DNA from: a virus
IMG/VR virus record: IMGVR_UViG_3300035703_000191
Span: 1-39,669 of that record
DNA length: 39,669 nt
Direction: 5' to 3' (one strand)
The position numbers and the translations under genes were made by a program. Positions 1-6,895 of the stretch are shown piece by piece. Position 1 is the stretch's first letter, and each line of letters opens with the position of its first letter. A model generated the notes under the pieces. It had not been told where the DNA came from, made no database searches, and was given only the letters and a program-made list of their open reading frames with translations.

Positions 1-156
1 ATGACACCAACGCAACGCCTAATGGCGGAAGCGCGGGCAAGTGAGTGGTTACTCGCTAGGGAAAGTGCTAAGGCACTATTCCAAGCCAACCTACTCGCAA
101 CCCCATGGCAACCCGCCACCAAGCAGACACGCCTCAAGGGGCTACAAGCAAGATGA
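1..156 (+). CDS. Hypothetical early protein, 51 aa
   Basis: The frame opens with ATG at base 1 and ends with TGA at 154-156. I do not recognise the product. It is a small, mostly helical, basic protein rich in Ala, Leu, Arg and Lys. If the window is circular, its ATG overlaps the TGA of the gene that starts at 39401 (ATGA across the junction), and its own TGA overlaps the next ATG at 153 the same way. This chain of four-base overlaps argues that it is translated by coupling, since no Shine-Dalgarno sequence precedes the ATG. A longer out-of-phase frame at 41-235 has no start signal and was not chosen. Confidence 0.6.
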   Translation: MTPTQRLMAEARASEWLLARESAKALFQANLLATPWQPATKQTRLKGLQAR

Positions 157-296
157 TTACGACATGGGATATGCTCGCTATCATCATCATACTATCGGTC
201 TCCACGACCCTAGTAATCACTACGGCTATCGCTAACGCGAAACTTACCCGCAGGGTGGAATACCTGCAACTACAACTTAATCGCCATGAGCGATAA
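153..296 (+). CDS. Small single-pass membrane protein, 47 aa
   Basis: The start is the ATG at 153, which overlaps the stop of the preceding gene (ATGA). A longer form from ATG 105 would overlap that gene by 52 bases and is less likely. Residues about 8-27 form one strongly hydrophobic helix rich in Ile, Val and Thr, followed by a basic, helical C-terminus with Leu at regular spacing (Arg-Arg-Val-Glu-Tyr-Leu-Gln-Leu). It is probably anchored in the inner membrane with a short cytoplasmic coiled segment. Function unknown; the early position suggests a host-takeover or exclusion role, which is inference only. Confidence 0.55.
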   Translation: MITTWDMLAIIIILSVSTTLVITTAIANAKLTRRVEYLQLQLNRHER

Positions 297-468
297 CCTA
301 CTACTAGACTTGACCCCGCGAGAGGTTGAAGTCATACGCATGGCACTACGCACCGAGCAAGAGAACCATAGGCGCAACGGCTTCATGGTACTAGCACAGG
401 AAGTAATGGTGTTACGCTCCAAGATAAGTGACGCTATCCTAGATAGCAAGAACTTGACAAAGGCATAA
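286..468 (+). CDS. Hypothetical helical early protein, 60 aa
   Basis: It starts at ATG 286 inside the end of the preceding gene and stops at TAA 466-468. The protein is predicted to be almost entirely helical, with charged residues and Leu/Ile/Val in heptad-like spacing after an N-terminal Leu-Asp-Leu-Thr-Pro-Arg-Glu segment. I see no catalytic motif. It is probably a small regulatory or protein-binding factor of the early operon. A frame on the other strand at 270-620 is a shadow. Confidence 0.6.
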   Translation: MSDNLLLDLTPREVEVIRMALRTEQENHRRNGFMVLAQEVMVLRSKISDAILDSKNLTKA

Positions 469-516
469 CACAATGCTATACTACACCTACAACATACAGG
501 AAGGGGGTGAGTGAAT

Positions 517-1827
517 ATGGAAGATAAAGAGCCTATCATATGTAGCCTATGTAGCGACATGATAGATGAAGGTGATGAACGCAACTTCGCTAACGGCGAT
601 ATTGCTTGCGAGAATTGCACAATATGGTGCGAGGATTGCGAGCAACTATCCTCGATAGATGACTCCGTTAATGACGGCAGTAACTACTATTGCTCAGACT
701 GCGGTAAGTTCTGCGAGCGTTGCCAAAATGCCTTCGCTGGCGAAGATTACTATGTAGACGGCGAGTCATGGTGCGAGTATTGCTACGAGAATTGCACCTT
801 CTACTGTGAGCCTTGTGGCACTAGTTATAGTGACCGAGACGACTACTTCATGGTAGATGATAATACATGGTGCGATAACTGCACTACCCGTTATGCGTGG
901 TACTGCAACGATTGTGACCAGTATAATCGTGAAGATAATGAGTGTAGCAACTGCGAGAGTGACGGAAGTGGAGTATCAGGTCGCTCATGCAGATGTCGCA
1001 ACATTATCCATGAATACTCATGCAAGCCACCGCTTGTATTTCATGGTCACTCCAAGCGTGGAGTCTATATGGGCTTCGAGTTGGAGACACAGATACATGG
1101 CAACATAGATACTGCCGCACAGTTCACTTCTCAAGCACTATCCAACGGAGATGTAGGTATCATCAAGTATGATGCCAGTATAAATCGTGACGGATATGGT
1201 GGCTTCGAGATAGTGACTCAACCACATACTCACTTGCAATATCGTGAGAATAGTGATATACTATGGGATACCATAAATAAACTACGCACCGAGCACAATG
1301 CTAGGTCATGGGATACCAAGTCATGCGGGCTACATATTCATGTCTCCCGCGAAGGCTTCAGTAGTGGCGCACACACGCACCGCTTCATATCCCTTGTCTA
1401 TTCCAACGCACCGCAGATGATGAAGTTTGCGGGTCGCAAGTCTGACTATGCTAGGTTCAATGATGTCTATACCTTCAATGAGTATGACATGCCAGTCAAG
1501 TCATTCAAGCACAAGGTAGGAGACCCACGCCGTCACCATACCGAGAGATATTCTGCGGTCAATACGCAGAACCAAGCCACACTAGAACTGCGGTTCTTCC
1601 GTGGCACTATGAACACCAGCACAATTCTATCAGCACTAGACCTAGTGCAAGCCATGGTAGAATATACTAGAGACCTACGACTTGATGAAGTCAAGTTGGG
1701 TGCGCTAGATTGGGCATGGTTCGCCGATTATGTACGAGATAATAACGGACTATATCCCGACCTATACTATCGACTCGACAAGATAGATAGTATCAACATA
1801 ACCAAGCCAACACTAGAGAATGCATGA
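517..1827 (+). CDS. Amidoligase (COOH-NH2 ligase family) with N-terminal zinc-ribbon array
   Basis: I chose ATG 517 (436 aa) because GGAAGGGGGTGA at 499-510 is well spaced for it; an in-frame GTG at 511 sits too close. Residues 9-146 carry ten CxxC pairs (for example 9/12, 31/34, 38/41, 59/62, 66/69, 86/89, 97/100, 119/122, 130/133, 143/146), with more Cys at 158, 160 and 169, so several zinc ribbons. From about residue 183 the glutamine-synthetase-like amidoligase core follows: GFELE 186-190, an Asp/Ser pair at 219/221, FEIVTQP 230-236, CGLHIHVSR 270-278, ERYSAVN 343-349 and ELRFFRGT 357-364. The family (Amidoligase_2) is predicted to join a carboxylate to an amine using ATP. The next gene is a glutamine amidotransferase, so the two probably act together. 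The substrate is unknown; the zinc ribbons may select a protein or nucleic-acid target (inference). Confidence 0.82.
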   Translation: MEDKEPIICSLCSDMIDEGDERNFANGDIACENCTIWCEDCEQLSSIDDSVNDGSNYYCSDCGKFCERCQNAFAGEDYYVDGESWCEYCYENCTFYCEPCGTSYSDRDDYFMVDDNTWCDNCTTRYAWYCNDCDQYNREDNECSNCESDGSGVSGRSCRCRNIIHEYSCKPPLVFHGHSKRGVYMGFELETQIHGNIDTAAQFTSQALSNGDVGIIKYDASINRDGYGGFEIVTQPHTHLQYRENSDILWDTINKLRTEHNARSWDTKSCGLHIHVSREGFSSGAHTHRFISLVYSNAPQMMKFAGRKSDYARFNDVYTFNEYDMPVKSFKHKVGDPRRHHTERYSAVNTQNQATLELRFFRGTMNTSTILSALDLVQAMVEYTRDLRLDEVKLGALDWAWFADYVRDNNGLYPDLYYRLDKIDSINITKPTLENA

Positions 1828-1835
1828 GGTGATGT

Positions 1836-2690
1836 ATGTGTATCCTTGTGGTGTGTGAACCTAATAGCACACCGACCAAGACAGACCTACACAATGGTGC
1901 TTGCAGTAACCCACATGGTTACGGCTTCGCCATTATCGCAGGAGATAAGATTATCTCCGAGCGTAGCATGTCTGCCAAGAAATCTATTGCGCGGTTCTTA
2001 GAACTACGCAAGCAGTACCCTAACGGCTACGCCATGTGGCATGCACGATACGCAACGCATGGTGTCAAGAACGAAGCCAACTGCCACCCATTTCAAGTCG
2101 GCGGTAGTGACTTGACATATCTAGCACACAATGGTATACTAGATGTAACAATTGACAAGGCAGACAAGCGTAGCGATACGCGTGTGTTTGCAGAAGATAC
2201 ACTCCCACTTATGGGTGGCGTATCAGTTCTAGATGACGATACAGTATGGACTATGGTTAGCAAGTGGGCTAGCGGTAGCAAGATATGTATCCTAACTCTA
2301 GACCCTAGTGCCAAGCACCAAATCTACCTAGTCAATGAGAATCTAGGTACATGGGATAACAATGGTGTATGGTGGAGTAATCAGTCGCACAAGCGCACGA
2401 CCTATACCGCACCAGCTCAAGTATGGTCAGCACCCAGTAGGGGCTTGGACGAATCCGAGCGACTAGCGTATGACTATGCACTCGAGCATTACTATAAAGA
2501 AGAAGGCGAAGAAGTATTAGATGTATGCCCTAACTGCGAAATGCTAACGGACATATACGAGAACCCATACTACTGCGTGGCGTGTGAGATTTGCTTCGAC
2601 TGTGATACCAATATCATAGACTGCCTATGCTACACACCCGACAAGAACTGGTCTACTAAGCGTGACCTTAGTGACTTGTTCATACTATAA
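1836..2690 (+). CDS. Class II glutamine amidotransferase with C-terminal zinc ribbon
   Basis: This 284-residue Ntn hydrolase begins Met-Cys, so removal of Met exposes the catalytic N-terminal cysteine, which fixes the start at ATG 1836 (SD GAGGTGAT just upstream). The family signature is complete: HGYGFA 27-32, HARYATHG 69-76, NCHPF 82-86, AHNGIL 97-102 and an SDT motif at 113-115. These residues bind glutamine and release ammonia. The glutaminase domain ends near residue 175. A Cys cluster follows (CPNC 231-234, then Cys 247/250, 253/256, 263/265), echoing the Cys-rich front of the amidoligase eight bases upstream. No synthetase domain is fused, so ammonia is presumably passed to the neighbouring amidoligase or another acceptor enzyme. 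Function of the pair is inferred. Confidence 0.88.
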   Translation: MCILVVCEPNSTPTKTDLHNGACSNPHGYGFAIIAGDKIISERSMSAKKSIARFLELRKQYPNGYAMWHARYATHGVKNEANCHPFQVGGSDLTYLAHNGILDVTIDKADKRSDTRVFAEDTLPLMGGVSVLDDDTVWTMVSKWASGSKICILTLDPSAKHQIYLVNENLGTWDNNGVWWSNQSHKRTTYTAPAQVWSAPSRGLDESERLAYDYALEHYYKEEGEEVLDVCPNCEMLTDIYENPYYCVACEICFDCDTNIIDCLCYTPDKNWSTKRDLSDLFIL

Positions 2691-2742
2691 TTCCACATGG
2701 AAAGTCCATGCTGGAGTAACACCAACTAACGAGAGGTAACAC

Positions 2743-3012
2743 ATGTCAGCAACACAGATTCAAGAAATCGCAGATGAAATTTCTGCGCTCGCTTCCGAGG
2801 TAGCATACCTCGCACTATCGGTAGACACTTCATCAGATTACCCTAAGCGTGGTACTGTGGTGAAGGCTCTGCCTACACAAAATCGTTTCAAGGCTAAGTC
2901 AATGTGGGTGTCGCTGGGCGACGGCACTTATAAGCACTTGACTGGTAGCAAGGGTCTCATCACCACCCATGCACGCCTTGACGGGTATGTCTCGACTGTA
3001 TTCGAGGCGTAA
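2743..3012 (+). CDS. Hypothetical early protein, 89 aa
   Basis: It starts at ATG 2743 behind AACGAGAGG (2728-2736), a leader sequence that recurs before two other early genes. The N-terminal 27 residues are an acidic helix; the remainder looks beta-rich, with a basic patch around the motif RFKAKSMWVSLGDGTYK. I do not recognise a family. It stands alone between two gaps of about 50 and 125 bases, so it may be separately translated rather than coupled. Confidence 0.7.
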   Translation: MSATQIQEIADEISALASEVAYLALSVDTSSDYPKRGTVVKALPTQNRFKAKSMWVSLGDGTYKHLTGSKGLITTHARLDGYVSTVFEA

Positions 3013-3136
3013 CCAACTGACCTGAGCATGTCATTAAACTGCTCACTAGAGTTACTGCCAGTGCTGCAGCGAGGCAAGTGCGTTCCTGAACATGAACTAA
3101 AACTGTTCATTATTTATATCAACGAGAGGATATACT

Positions 3137-3493
3137 ATGGCACGCAAACCTACACGCGCTGAAATTATCGAGACCAACGAGAACATGACACAGAAATGTG
3201 ACTCATGCTTCTTGGTCATGCACGCAGATAAATACTACGGCACATTCGATAACATGCTAACCTTCAGGGTAAGCGGTGGGTATGGCGAGTATGTAGATAC
3301 TATCTATCCCGATAGCAAGGAGTTCGAGTTCAACCTATGCCACAAGTGTGCGCATAGAATGATGAGCAAGTTCTTCCCGCACTACGACTTATCGGGCTGG
3401 CATCCACGCACAGATGATAAGTTCTGTAATGGTTGGCGACGACAAGATGTGCCACCATATAACCTATACAGTCACTACACGGAGGGAGATTGA
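3137..3493 (+). CDS. Zinc-binding hypothetical protein, 118 aa
   Basis: The ATG at 3137 follows AACGAGAGGA at 3121-3130. Two CxxC pairs (CDSC near residues 20-23 and CHKC near 73-76) are separated by about 50 residues in a beta-rich segment with a GGYGEYVD motif, the layout of a split treble-clef or zinc-ribbon fold. No catalytic residues are evident. It belongs to the run of Cys-rich small proteins in this operon; a role in binding host proteins or nucleic acid is possible. Confidence 0.75.
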   Translation: MARKPTRAEIIETNENMTQKCDSCFLVMHADKYYGTFDNMLTFRVSGGYGEYVDTIYPDSKEFEFNLCHKCAHRMMSKFFPHYDLSGWHPRTDDKFCNGWRRQDVPPYNLYSHYTEGD

Positions 3494-3496
3494 CTA

Positions 3497-3637
3497 ATGG
3501 CTAAGTATGTGGTACTATGTGAAGCAGAAGAATGCGAAGCAGAGAATGAGGAATGGGAAGATGACGGCTCAACATACTGGTTCACATGCTCAACATGTGG
3601 ATACGACAACGAGGTGGTGCATTCACCATGGAAATGA
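3497..3637 (+). CDS. Small acidic zinc-ribbon protein, 46 aa
   Basis: The ATG at 3497 has a strong SD (GGAGGGAG, 3480-3487). The 46-residue product has cysteines at 8 and 13 and a CSTC pair at 31-34, so a single zinc ribbon, in a very acidic context (EAEEC, AENEEWEDD). Its TGA at 3635-3637 overlaps the ATG of the WhiB gene (ATGA), so the two are translationally coupled. Function unknown. Confidence 0.65.
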   Translation: MAKYVVLCEAEECEAENEEWEDDGSTYWFTCSTCGYDNEVVHSPWK

Positions 3638-3972
3638 GTAACATGACAGGACTATGTACGACACACCCTAACCCCGAACTATGGTTCGAGGATTCAGGTG
3701 ACTTGTTCGAGAAGCGTTTAGGTAGCACCAACCCTAACAAGAAGTTCGAGGCACGACGAGCTAACATGCTTATTGCTATGGAGATATGTACCAAATGTCC
3801 GATTCGTACCAAATGTCTATCCGAAGGTATGAAAGAAGAGAACTTAGACTATGGCATATGGGGTGGCTTGCTTCCAGGTGAGCGCATTCTGCTAGCCGAT
3901 ACCTTCAAAGCGTCGACCGACAGGAAGGCACGCATACAGACGGCACTCAACATAAGGAGTTTAGTAAAATGA
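3634..3972 (+). CDS. whiB: WhiB-family iron-sulfur transcription factor
   Basis: The 112-residue product has the full WhiB signature: Cys8, then CTKC at 52-55 and Cys61 (CxxCx5C), which bind a 4Fe-4S cluster, followed by the GIWGG turn at 74-78 and a basic C-terminal tail (RKARIQ). Host WhiB proteins bind the principal sigma factor and adjust transcription. Phage copies are known from actinophages, and mycobacteriophage TM4 WhiB interferes with host WhiB2. The start at ATG 3634 gives a four-base overlap with the preceding gene; ATG 3628 is an alternative. The next gene overlaps its stop (ATGA at 3969). WhiB is essentially restricted to actinobacteria and their phages, so it is the best host marker in the window. 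Confidence 0.93.
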   Translation: MSNMTGLCTTHPNPELWFEDSGDLFEKRLGSTNPNKKFEARRANMLIAMEICTKCPIRTKCLSEGMKEENLDYGIWGGLLPGERILLADTFKASTDRKARIQTALNIRSLVK

Positions 3973-4358
3973 AAGCAATAGTATTCTTGCTGTTAGTGGT
4001 TGCAGGGTTCTTCCTGTTTGCCCCTCCATCAAACGCACCAACACAATTCAAGGGCGTGCAGAGTGAATGGAGTAAGGCAGACAGTAAGGCTTATGCCCGA
4101 GACCAACTAAGTGAGTGGCAAGAAGAGCAGTGGTCATGCCTTACCAGATTGTGGGGCAAGGAATCCGCATGGAATCCCGAGGCATACAATACCATCAAAG
4201 TTATGGGGAAGAACGCTGGTGGTATCCCACAACTGTTAGGGCTTGACCCTGCAACACCTCCAACGAGGCAGATAGAACGAGGGCTGTCTTATATCTACTA
4301 TAGATATGATACACCATGCAACGCATGGGCGTTCTTCAAAAGGAATAACTACCACTAA
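3969..4358 (+). CDS. Secreted lysozyme-like transglycosylase
   Basis: Residues 1-23 are a signal peptide or membrane anchor (hydrophobic core FLLLVVAGFFLF). The mature part resembles actinobacterial lysozyme-like muralytic domains: QWSCLTRLWGKES with the likely catalytic Glu65, GIPQ at 85-88, QIERGLSYIYYRY and a closing Cys117-Asn-Ala-Trp; Cys57 and Cys117 can form a disulfide. At 129 residues it is just the minimal catalytic domain. It sits in the early operon directly after WhiB, far from the lysis genes at 11.3-12.2 kb, so it is unlikely to be the endolysin. Cell-wall remodelling during infection or superinfection control is inferred. Confidence 0.78.
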   Translation: MKAIVFLLLVVAGFFLFAPPSNAPTQFKGVQSEWSKADSKAYARDQLSEWQEEQWSCLTRLWGKESAWNPEAYNTIKVMGKNAGGIPQLLGLDPATPPTRQIERGLSYIYYRYDTPCNAWAFFKRNNYH

Positions 4359-4576
4359 TGATAACTAAAGATAAGCGTACGATGTGCGACTCATGTGGCA
4401 AGGAGATTGTCGGTGAGGCAAACACAGTCGCTTCTATCCCTACTGGTTGGGGTAAGACAAGAAAGCCTACCCACTTCCACCTTACACCGCTTGATTGCGC
4501 TAACGCAACCGAGCCTGTAAAGATATACCATGTTAAGTCAGTTCACGCAAACGAGAGGAGAGGCAAGAGTGACTAA
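4358..4576 (+). CDS. Small zinc-ribbon protein, 72 aa
   Basis: It starts at ATG 4358, overlapping the preceding stop by one base (TAATG). One CDSC pair near residues 10-13 and a later His-x-His plus Cys (THFHLTPLDC) could bind one zinc. The rest is basic. It ends inside the start region of the next gene. No family recognised. Confidence 0.65.
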   Translation: MITKDKRTMCDSCGKEIVGEANTVASIPTGWGKTRKPTHFHLTPLDCANATEPVKIYHVKSVHANERRGKSD

Positions 4577-4796
4577 ACATATTACAGAGATGAAGCCTGA
4601 TTACACCAAGGCTATGGACATACGAGGTGAACCAACCTCAGTATGCCCTTGCGGGTGTGAGATATGGAATGTAAAGACTATGTTCGACAGCGACAATGGT
4701 GAGATTACTATGTACTTCCTAGACATGGAGTGCGCAGAGTGTGGTACACTAGCGACCGCACCAACACCACCTAACCTGGAGGAAGATTATGAATAG
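4569..4796 (+). CDS. Small zinc-ribbon protein, 75 aa (GTG start)
   Basis: I place the start at GTG 4569, which follows AACGAGAGGAGAGG (4550-4563) at a good distance; an upstream ATG at 4530 lies inside the preceding gene without an SD. The protein contains CPCGC near residues 26-30 and CAEC near 55-58, a classic two-knuckle zinc ribbon, with an acidic C-terminal tail (EEDYE). Probably a nucleic-acid or protein-binding adaptor; unproven. Confidence 0.68.
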   Translation: MTKHITEMKPDYTKAMDIRGEPTSVCPCGCEIWNVKTMFDSDNGEITMYFLDMECAECGTLATAPTPPNLEEDYE

Positions 4797-4938
4797 TCAT
4801 AAGTACCTACATGAACTAGTCAAAGAGCAGGAACGAAATCAAATTATCTCCGAGCTTGTGAGTTCATTTGAGCCTGACCCATGGAGATACTCTGAGCCAC
4901 CACAGTGGCCACTAACATTGGTAGCACCTGATGCCTAA
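4789..4938 (+). CDS. Hypothetical protein, 49 aa
   Basis: ATG 4789 follows GGAGGAAG (4778-4785) and overlaps the preceding stop by eight bases. The N-terminal half is an amphipathic helix (HELVKEQERNQIISELV), and the C-terminal half is rich in Pro and Trp. Nothing recognisable. Its end overlaps the next gene by eight bases, consistent with a tightly packed operon. Confidence 0.55.
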   Translation: MNSHKYLHELVKEQERNQIISELVSSFEPDPWRYSEPPQWPLTLVAPDA

Positions 4939-5107
4939 CTATGAGTATAAGTGTGACACCTGTGGCACATCAGAGGAACATCAGCGCAAGGTAGATGATA
5001 GAGATATCTATCCGCCTTGCCAATACTGCGCACAACCAACGCGTAGAGTAATCAATCCAACGCCAGTCAAGTTCAACGGGACTGGCTTCTATTCGACGGG
5101 AGGGTAG
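4931..5107 (+). CDS. FmdB-like zinc-ribbon protein, 58 aa
   Basis: The opening MPNYEYKCDTCG, the second pair CQYC at 30-33 and the ending VKFNGTGFYSTGG match the FmdB-type putative regulatory zinc-ribbon family, which is common in bacteria, especially actinobacteria. Members are about 60-110 residues and of uncertain biochemical role, often suggested as regulators. It overlaps the preceding gene by eight bases and lacks a strong SD of its own. Confidence 0.8.
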   Translation: MPNYEYKCDTCGTSEEHQRKVDDRDIYPPCQYCAQPTRRVINPTPVKFNGTGFYSTGG

Positions 5108-5108
5108 C

Positions 5109-5315
5109 ATGACGCACGATGAATTACTGGCGAAGATTAATGGTTATTCTTGTTGCTCAGGTGCACATGAGATAGCTCTTCGTGCAGTCGTAGGATTGCA
5201 TAAACCGATAGAAGGAAACGACCACCTATGTAGTGGGTGCTGGTTCGGGGACGGAATGATGTCCTACCCATGCTTAACTATTCAGGCTATCGAGAAGGAG
5301 TTAAGCGATGTTTAG
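5109..5315 (+). CDS. Cys-containing hypothetical protein, 68 aa
   Basis: ATG 5109 follows GGGAGGGTAGC. The 68-residue product has CC near 15-16, CSGC near 41-44 and another Cys near 55, so one metal site is plausible. The segment around HEIALRAVVGLHKP, then a central CSGCWFGDG and a C-terminal helix (TIQAIEKEL), has the look of small conserved actinophage proteins, but I cannot name a family. Confidence 0.65.
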   Translation: MTHDELLAKINGYSCCSGAHEIALRAVVGLHKPIEGNDHLCSGCWFGDGMMSYPCLTIQAIEKELSDV

Positions 5316-5583
5316 TTATATATTACAAGCAGCACTTCTTTGTGGGTGGATTGTAATGTTATTTTTCTTTGTTGGCAGGGCCTTAGATGGTGACGGGTTG
5401 CTGTACATCATTGGTGCTGCGGTAATGACTGTACTAACTGTTGCAGTTGTTATTGGGGCAGCCTCTCAAGAAGAGGAAGAAGGCCCTTGCTTGAAGAAAG
5501 AAACTAGCTATGCCTATAACGCAGGAACTAAAACTATGATGCCCTACACTAAATGTGTAGAGCGAGGGGAGTGGATTAAATAA
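5308..5583 (+). CDS. Two-pass membrane protein, 91 aa
   Basis: It has an AAGGAG SD and starts at ATG 5308, eight bases inside the preceding gene. Residues about 3-24 and 32-51 are hydrophobic helices separated by a GRALDGDG loop. After them comes an acidic EEEEG stretch and a region with two cysteines (PCLKK, TKCVE) that could form a disulfide if periplasmic. Function unknown; it may alter the host membrane early in infection. Confidence 0.7.
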   Translation: MFSYILQAALLCGWIVMLFFFVGRALDGDGLLYIIGAAVMTVLTVAVVIGAASQEEEEGPCLKKETSYAYNAGTKTMMPYTKCVERGEWIK

Positions 5584-5783
5584 TGGCAATGCAAGACTTG
5601 ACAGCAGAAGAAGTGACTGCTATCGTGCGTGAGCACGTGCCTAACTGGGCAGACTATGAGACTGAAGATGACTGCATTGCAGACAACATCGACATTCTCT
5701 TTGAGTATCTGTGGGAGGGCGAAGAGGGCCCACTAGAAGACTACGAATTCGATGACATCGAGGACGAGTTTATAGATGAGTAG
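5583..5783 (+). CDS. Very acidic small protein, 66 aa
   Basis: The ATG at 5583 overlaps the preceding TAA (TAATG). More than a third of residues are Asp or Glu, with the C-terminal half almost a polyanion (EGEEGPLEDYEFDDIEDEF). Such proteins can mimic DNA and inhibit DNA-binding host defences, or act as assembly cofactors; here that is inference only. This is the last gene of the rightward operon and its end overlaps the convergent sigma-factor gene by 14 bases. Confidence 0.7.
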   Translation: MAMQDLTAEEVTAIVREHVPNWADYETEDDCIADNIDILFEYLWEGEEGPLEDYEFDDIEDEFIDE

Positions 5784-6516
5784 AGAAATCCTCGGAATCA
5801 TCAGAGGTTTCTTCGCTGTAGCCGCCTTCATAGGTGGCATCATCCTCGCCTACAAGTTCATTTGGTTCCTCAGTTACATCATCTGGAGAATCTTTGTCTA
5901 GGTATGGACGATAGCCACCCATAATCTTTACCAGTTTGCGTATTACTCTCGTTGTACGCATGCGAGTAGCGTCTGCGCTAGGGATTTCTAATTCCTTAGC
6001 AATGTCCGCATACTCCATTGACTCTGCATATCGCAAGAATAGTAAAGCTTTGTCTTCTTTACTTAACTTGTGGTATGCGGAGTCAATTTCTATAATCATA
6101 GCCTGCAAGTTACCGCCCTCGCTAGGTGCAATAGGACGACCTGGCCTACCAAGATTAAGTTTATGGGTTACACCCCACTCTTCACGGATTACAGCAGGAA
6201 GCAAGGCTTCCACCACTACGGGTTCATAGTAGTACAAGTCTGCTGTTTCATAGCCAAGTGTCTTGGCCTTCCAGTACTGACAATAATCTAAAGCCTTATT
6301 GCGTAGGCTACGATAGATTAAGTTCTTGGCATCCTTGCCACCCATTTCTTCCCACTTCTTGAAGTCATTAGGGTGTTCAGGAAACCACTGATACAGCTCT
6401 TGCTTTATATCTTCGAGTTCAATCATGCTAAACTTCTTATGATACTCAGAAGCAACAGCGACTACAATATAATCCCAAGGTTCAATTCGCGCCCAGTCCA
6501 TCATCAACTTTCTCAT
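5770..6516 (-). CDS. Phage RNA polymerase sigma factor (sigma-70-like)
   Basis: Residues about 16-85 resemble sigma region 2 (IKQELYQWF, then a basic LRNKALDYCQYWKAK helix). Residues about 149-196 resemble region 4, with LSKEDKALLFLRYAESMEYADIAKEL followed by a recognition helix and a basic RMRTTRVIRKL end. The C-terminal 40 residues are an acidic tail (EETSDDSEDF). The linker is longer than in typical ECF factors. ATG 6516 overlaps the preceding gene by 35 bases; GAGAAAG would better serve the in-frame ATG at 6501. As the last gene of the replication operon it could switch transcription to late promoters. It lies convergent with, and overlaps by 14 bases, the early operon. Confidence 0.72.
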   Translation of the reverse strand: MRKLMMDWARIEPWDYIVVAVASEYHKKFSMIELEDIKQELYQWFPEHPNDFKKWEEMGGKDAKNLIYRSLRNKALDYCQYWKAKTLGYETADLYYYEPVVVEALLPAVIREEWGVTHKLNLGRPGRPIAPSEGGNLQAMIIEIDSAYHKLSKEDKALLFLRYAESMEYADIAKELEIPSADATRMRTTRVIRKLVKIMGGYRPYLDKDSPDDVTEEPNELVGEDDATYEGGYSEETSDDSEDFSTHL

Positions 6517-6895
6517 TCTTGTATTTGCGGGTCATTGTAAGTAAATCTTCTACAGTAATCAGATAGCCCTTGCTCTTGTTAGGTGGAATCTCGCAAGAGA
6601 TTTCTCTGCCTAGTTCAAGCACACCCTTCTTAAGGATATGGGTCGGCACAATAAACACTGATTGTTCTAGCACGAACGCCCAGTATGCCGCTTCAGTAAC
6701 CATCAAACCTGACGGCTCCCAAGATTTAGACTTCATGAACCAACACTCTACCTCAATGTAAAGGTTGTTGGTAATCCACCACTTTCTGTCTCGCTTAACT
6801 TCAACAGTCTTGCCACCAGTAAGCAACTCTTCTACAAGTTTCTCACCTTTACGGCCATAGCCGAAGTCCAAATCAAAGGAACTCTTGTTAGTCAT
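6482..6895 (-). CDS. PD-(D/E)XK-like nuclease-fold protein, 137 aa
   Basis: The start FDLDFGYGRKGEKLVEELL, then VEVKRDRKW (Glu32-x-Lys34), NNLYIEVE and SGLMVTEAAYWAFVL, match a small phage family with the restriction-endonuclease-like fold: an N-terminal Glu, a beta-strand ExK and a late conserved Trp. The role is likely DNA processing, but the family is usually annotated as hypothetical. It overlaps the gene upstream by eight bases and the sigma gene downstream by 35 bases. Confidence 0.6.
   Translation of the reverse strand: MTNKSSFDLDFGYGRKGEKLVEELLTGGKTVEVKRDRKWWITNNLYIEVECWFMKSKSWEPSGLMVTEAAYWAFVLEQSVFIVPTHILKKGVLELGREISCEIPPNKSKGYLITVEDLLTMTRKYKNEKVDDGLGAN

Noticed and set aside
3019-3168. 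Possible short ORF between the 89- and 118-residue genes
   Set aside because: It has no SD, runs into the next gene in another frame and shows no protein-like pattern. The gap otherwise holds only a weak GAACA/TGTTC stem.
5759-5794. CGAGGA/TCCTCG repeat between the convergent operons
   Set aside because: Six-base arms with a 24-base loop and no T-tract; the operons simply overlap.
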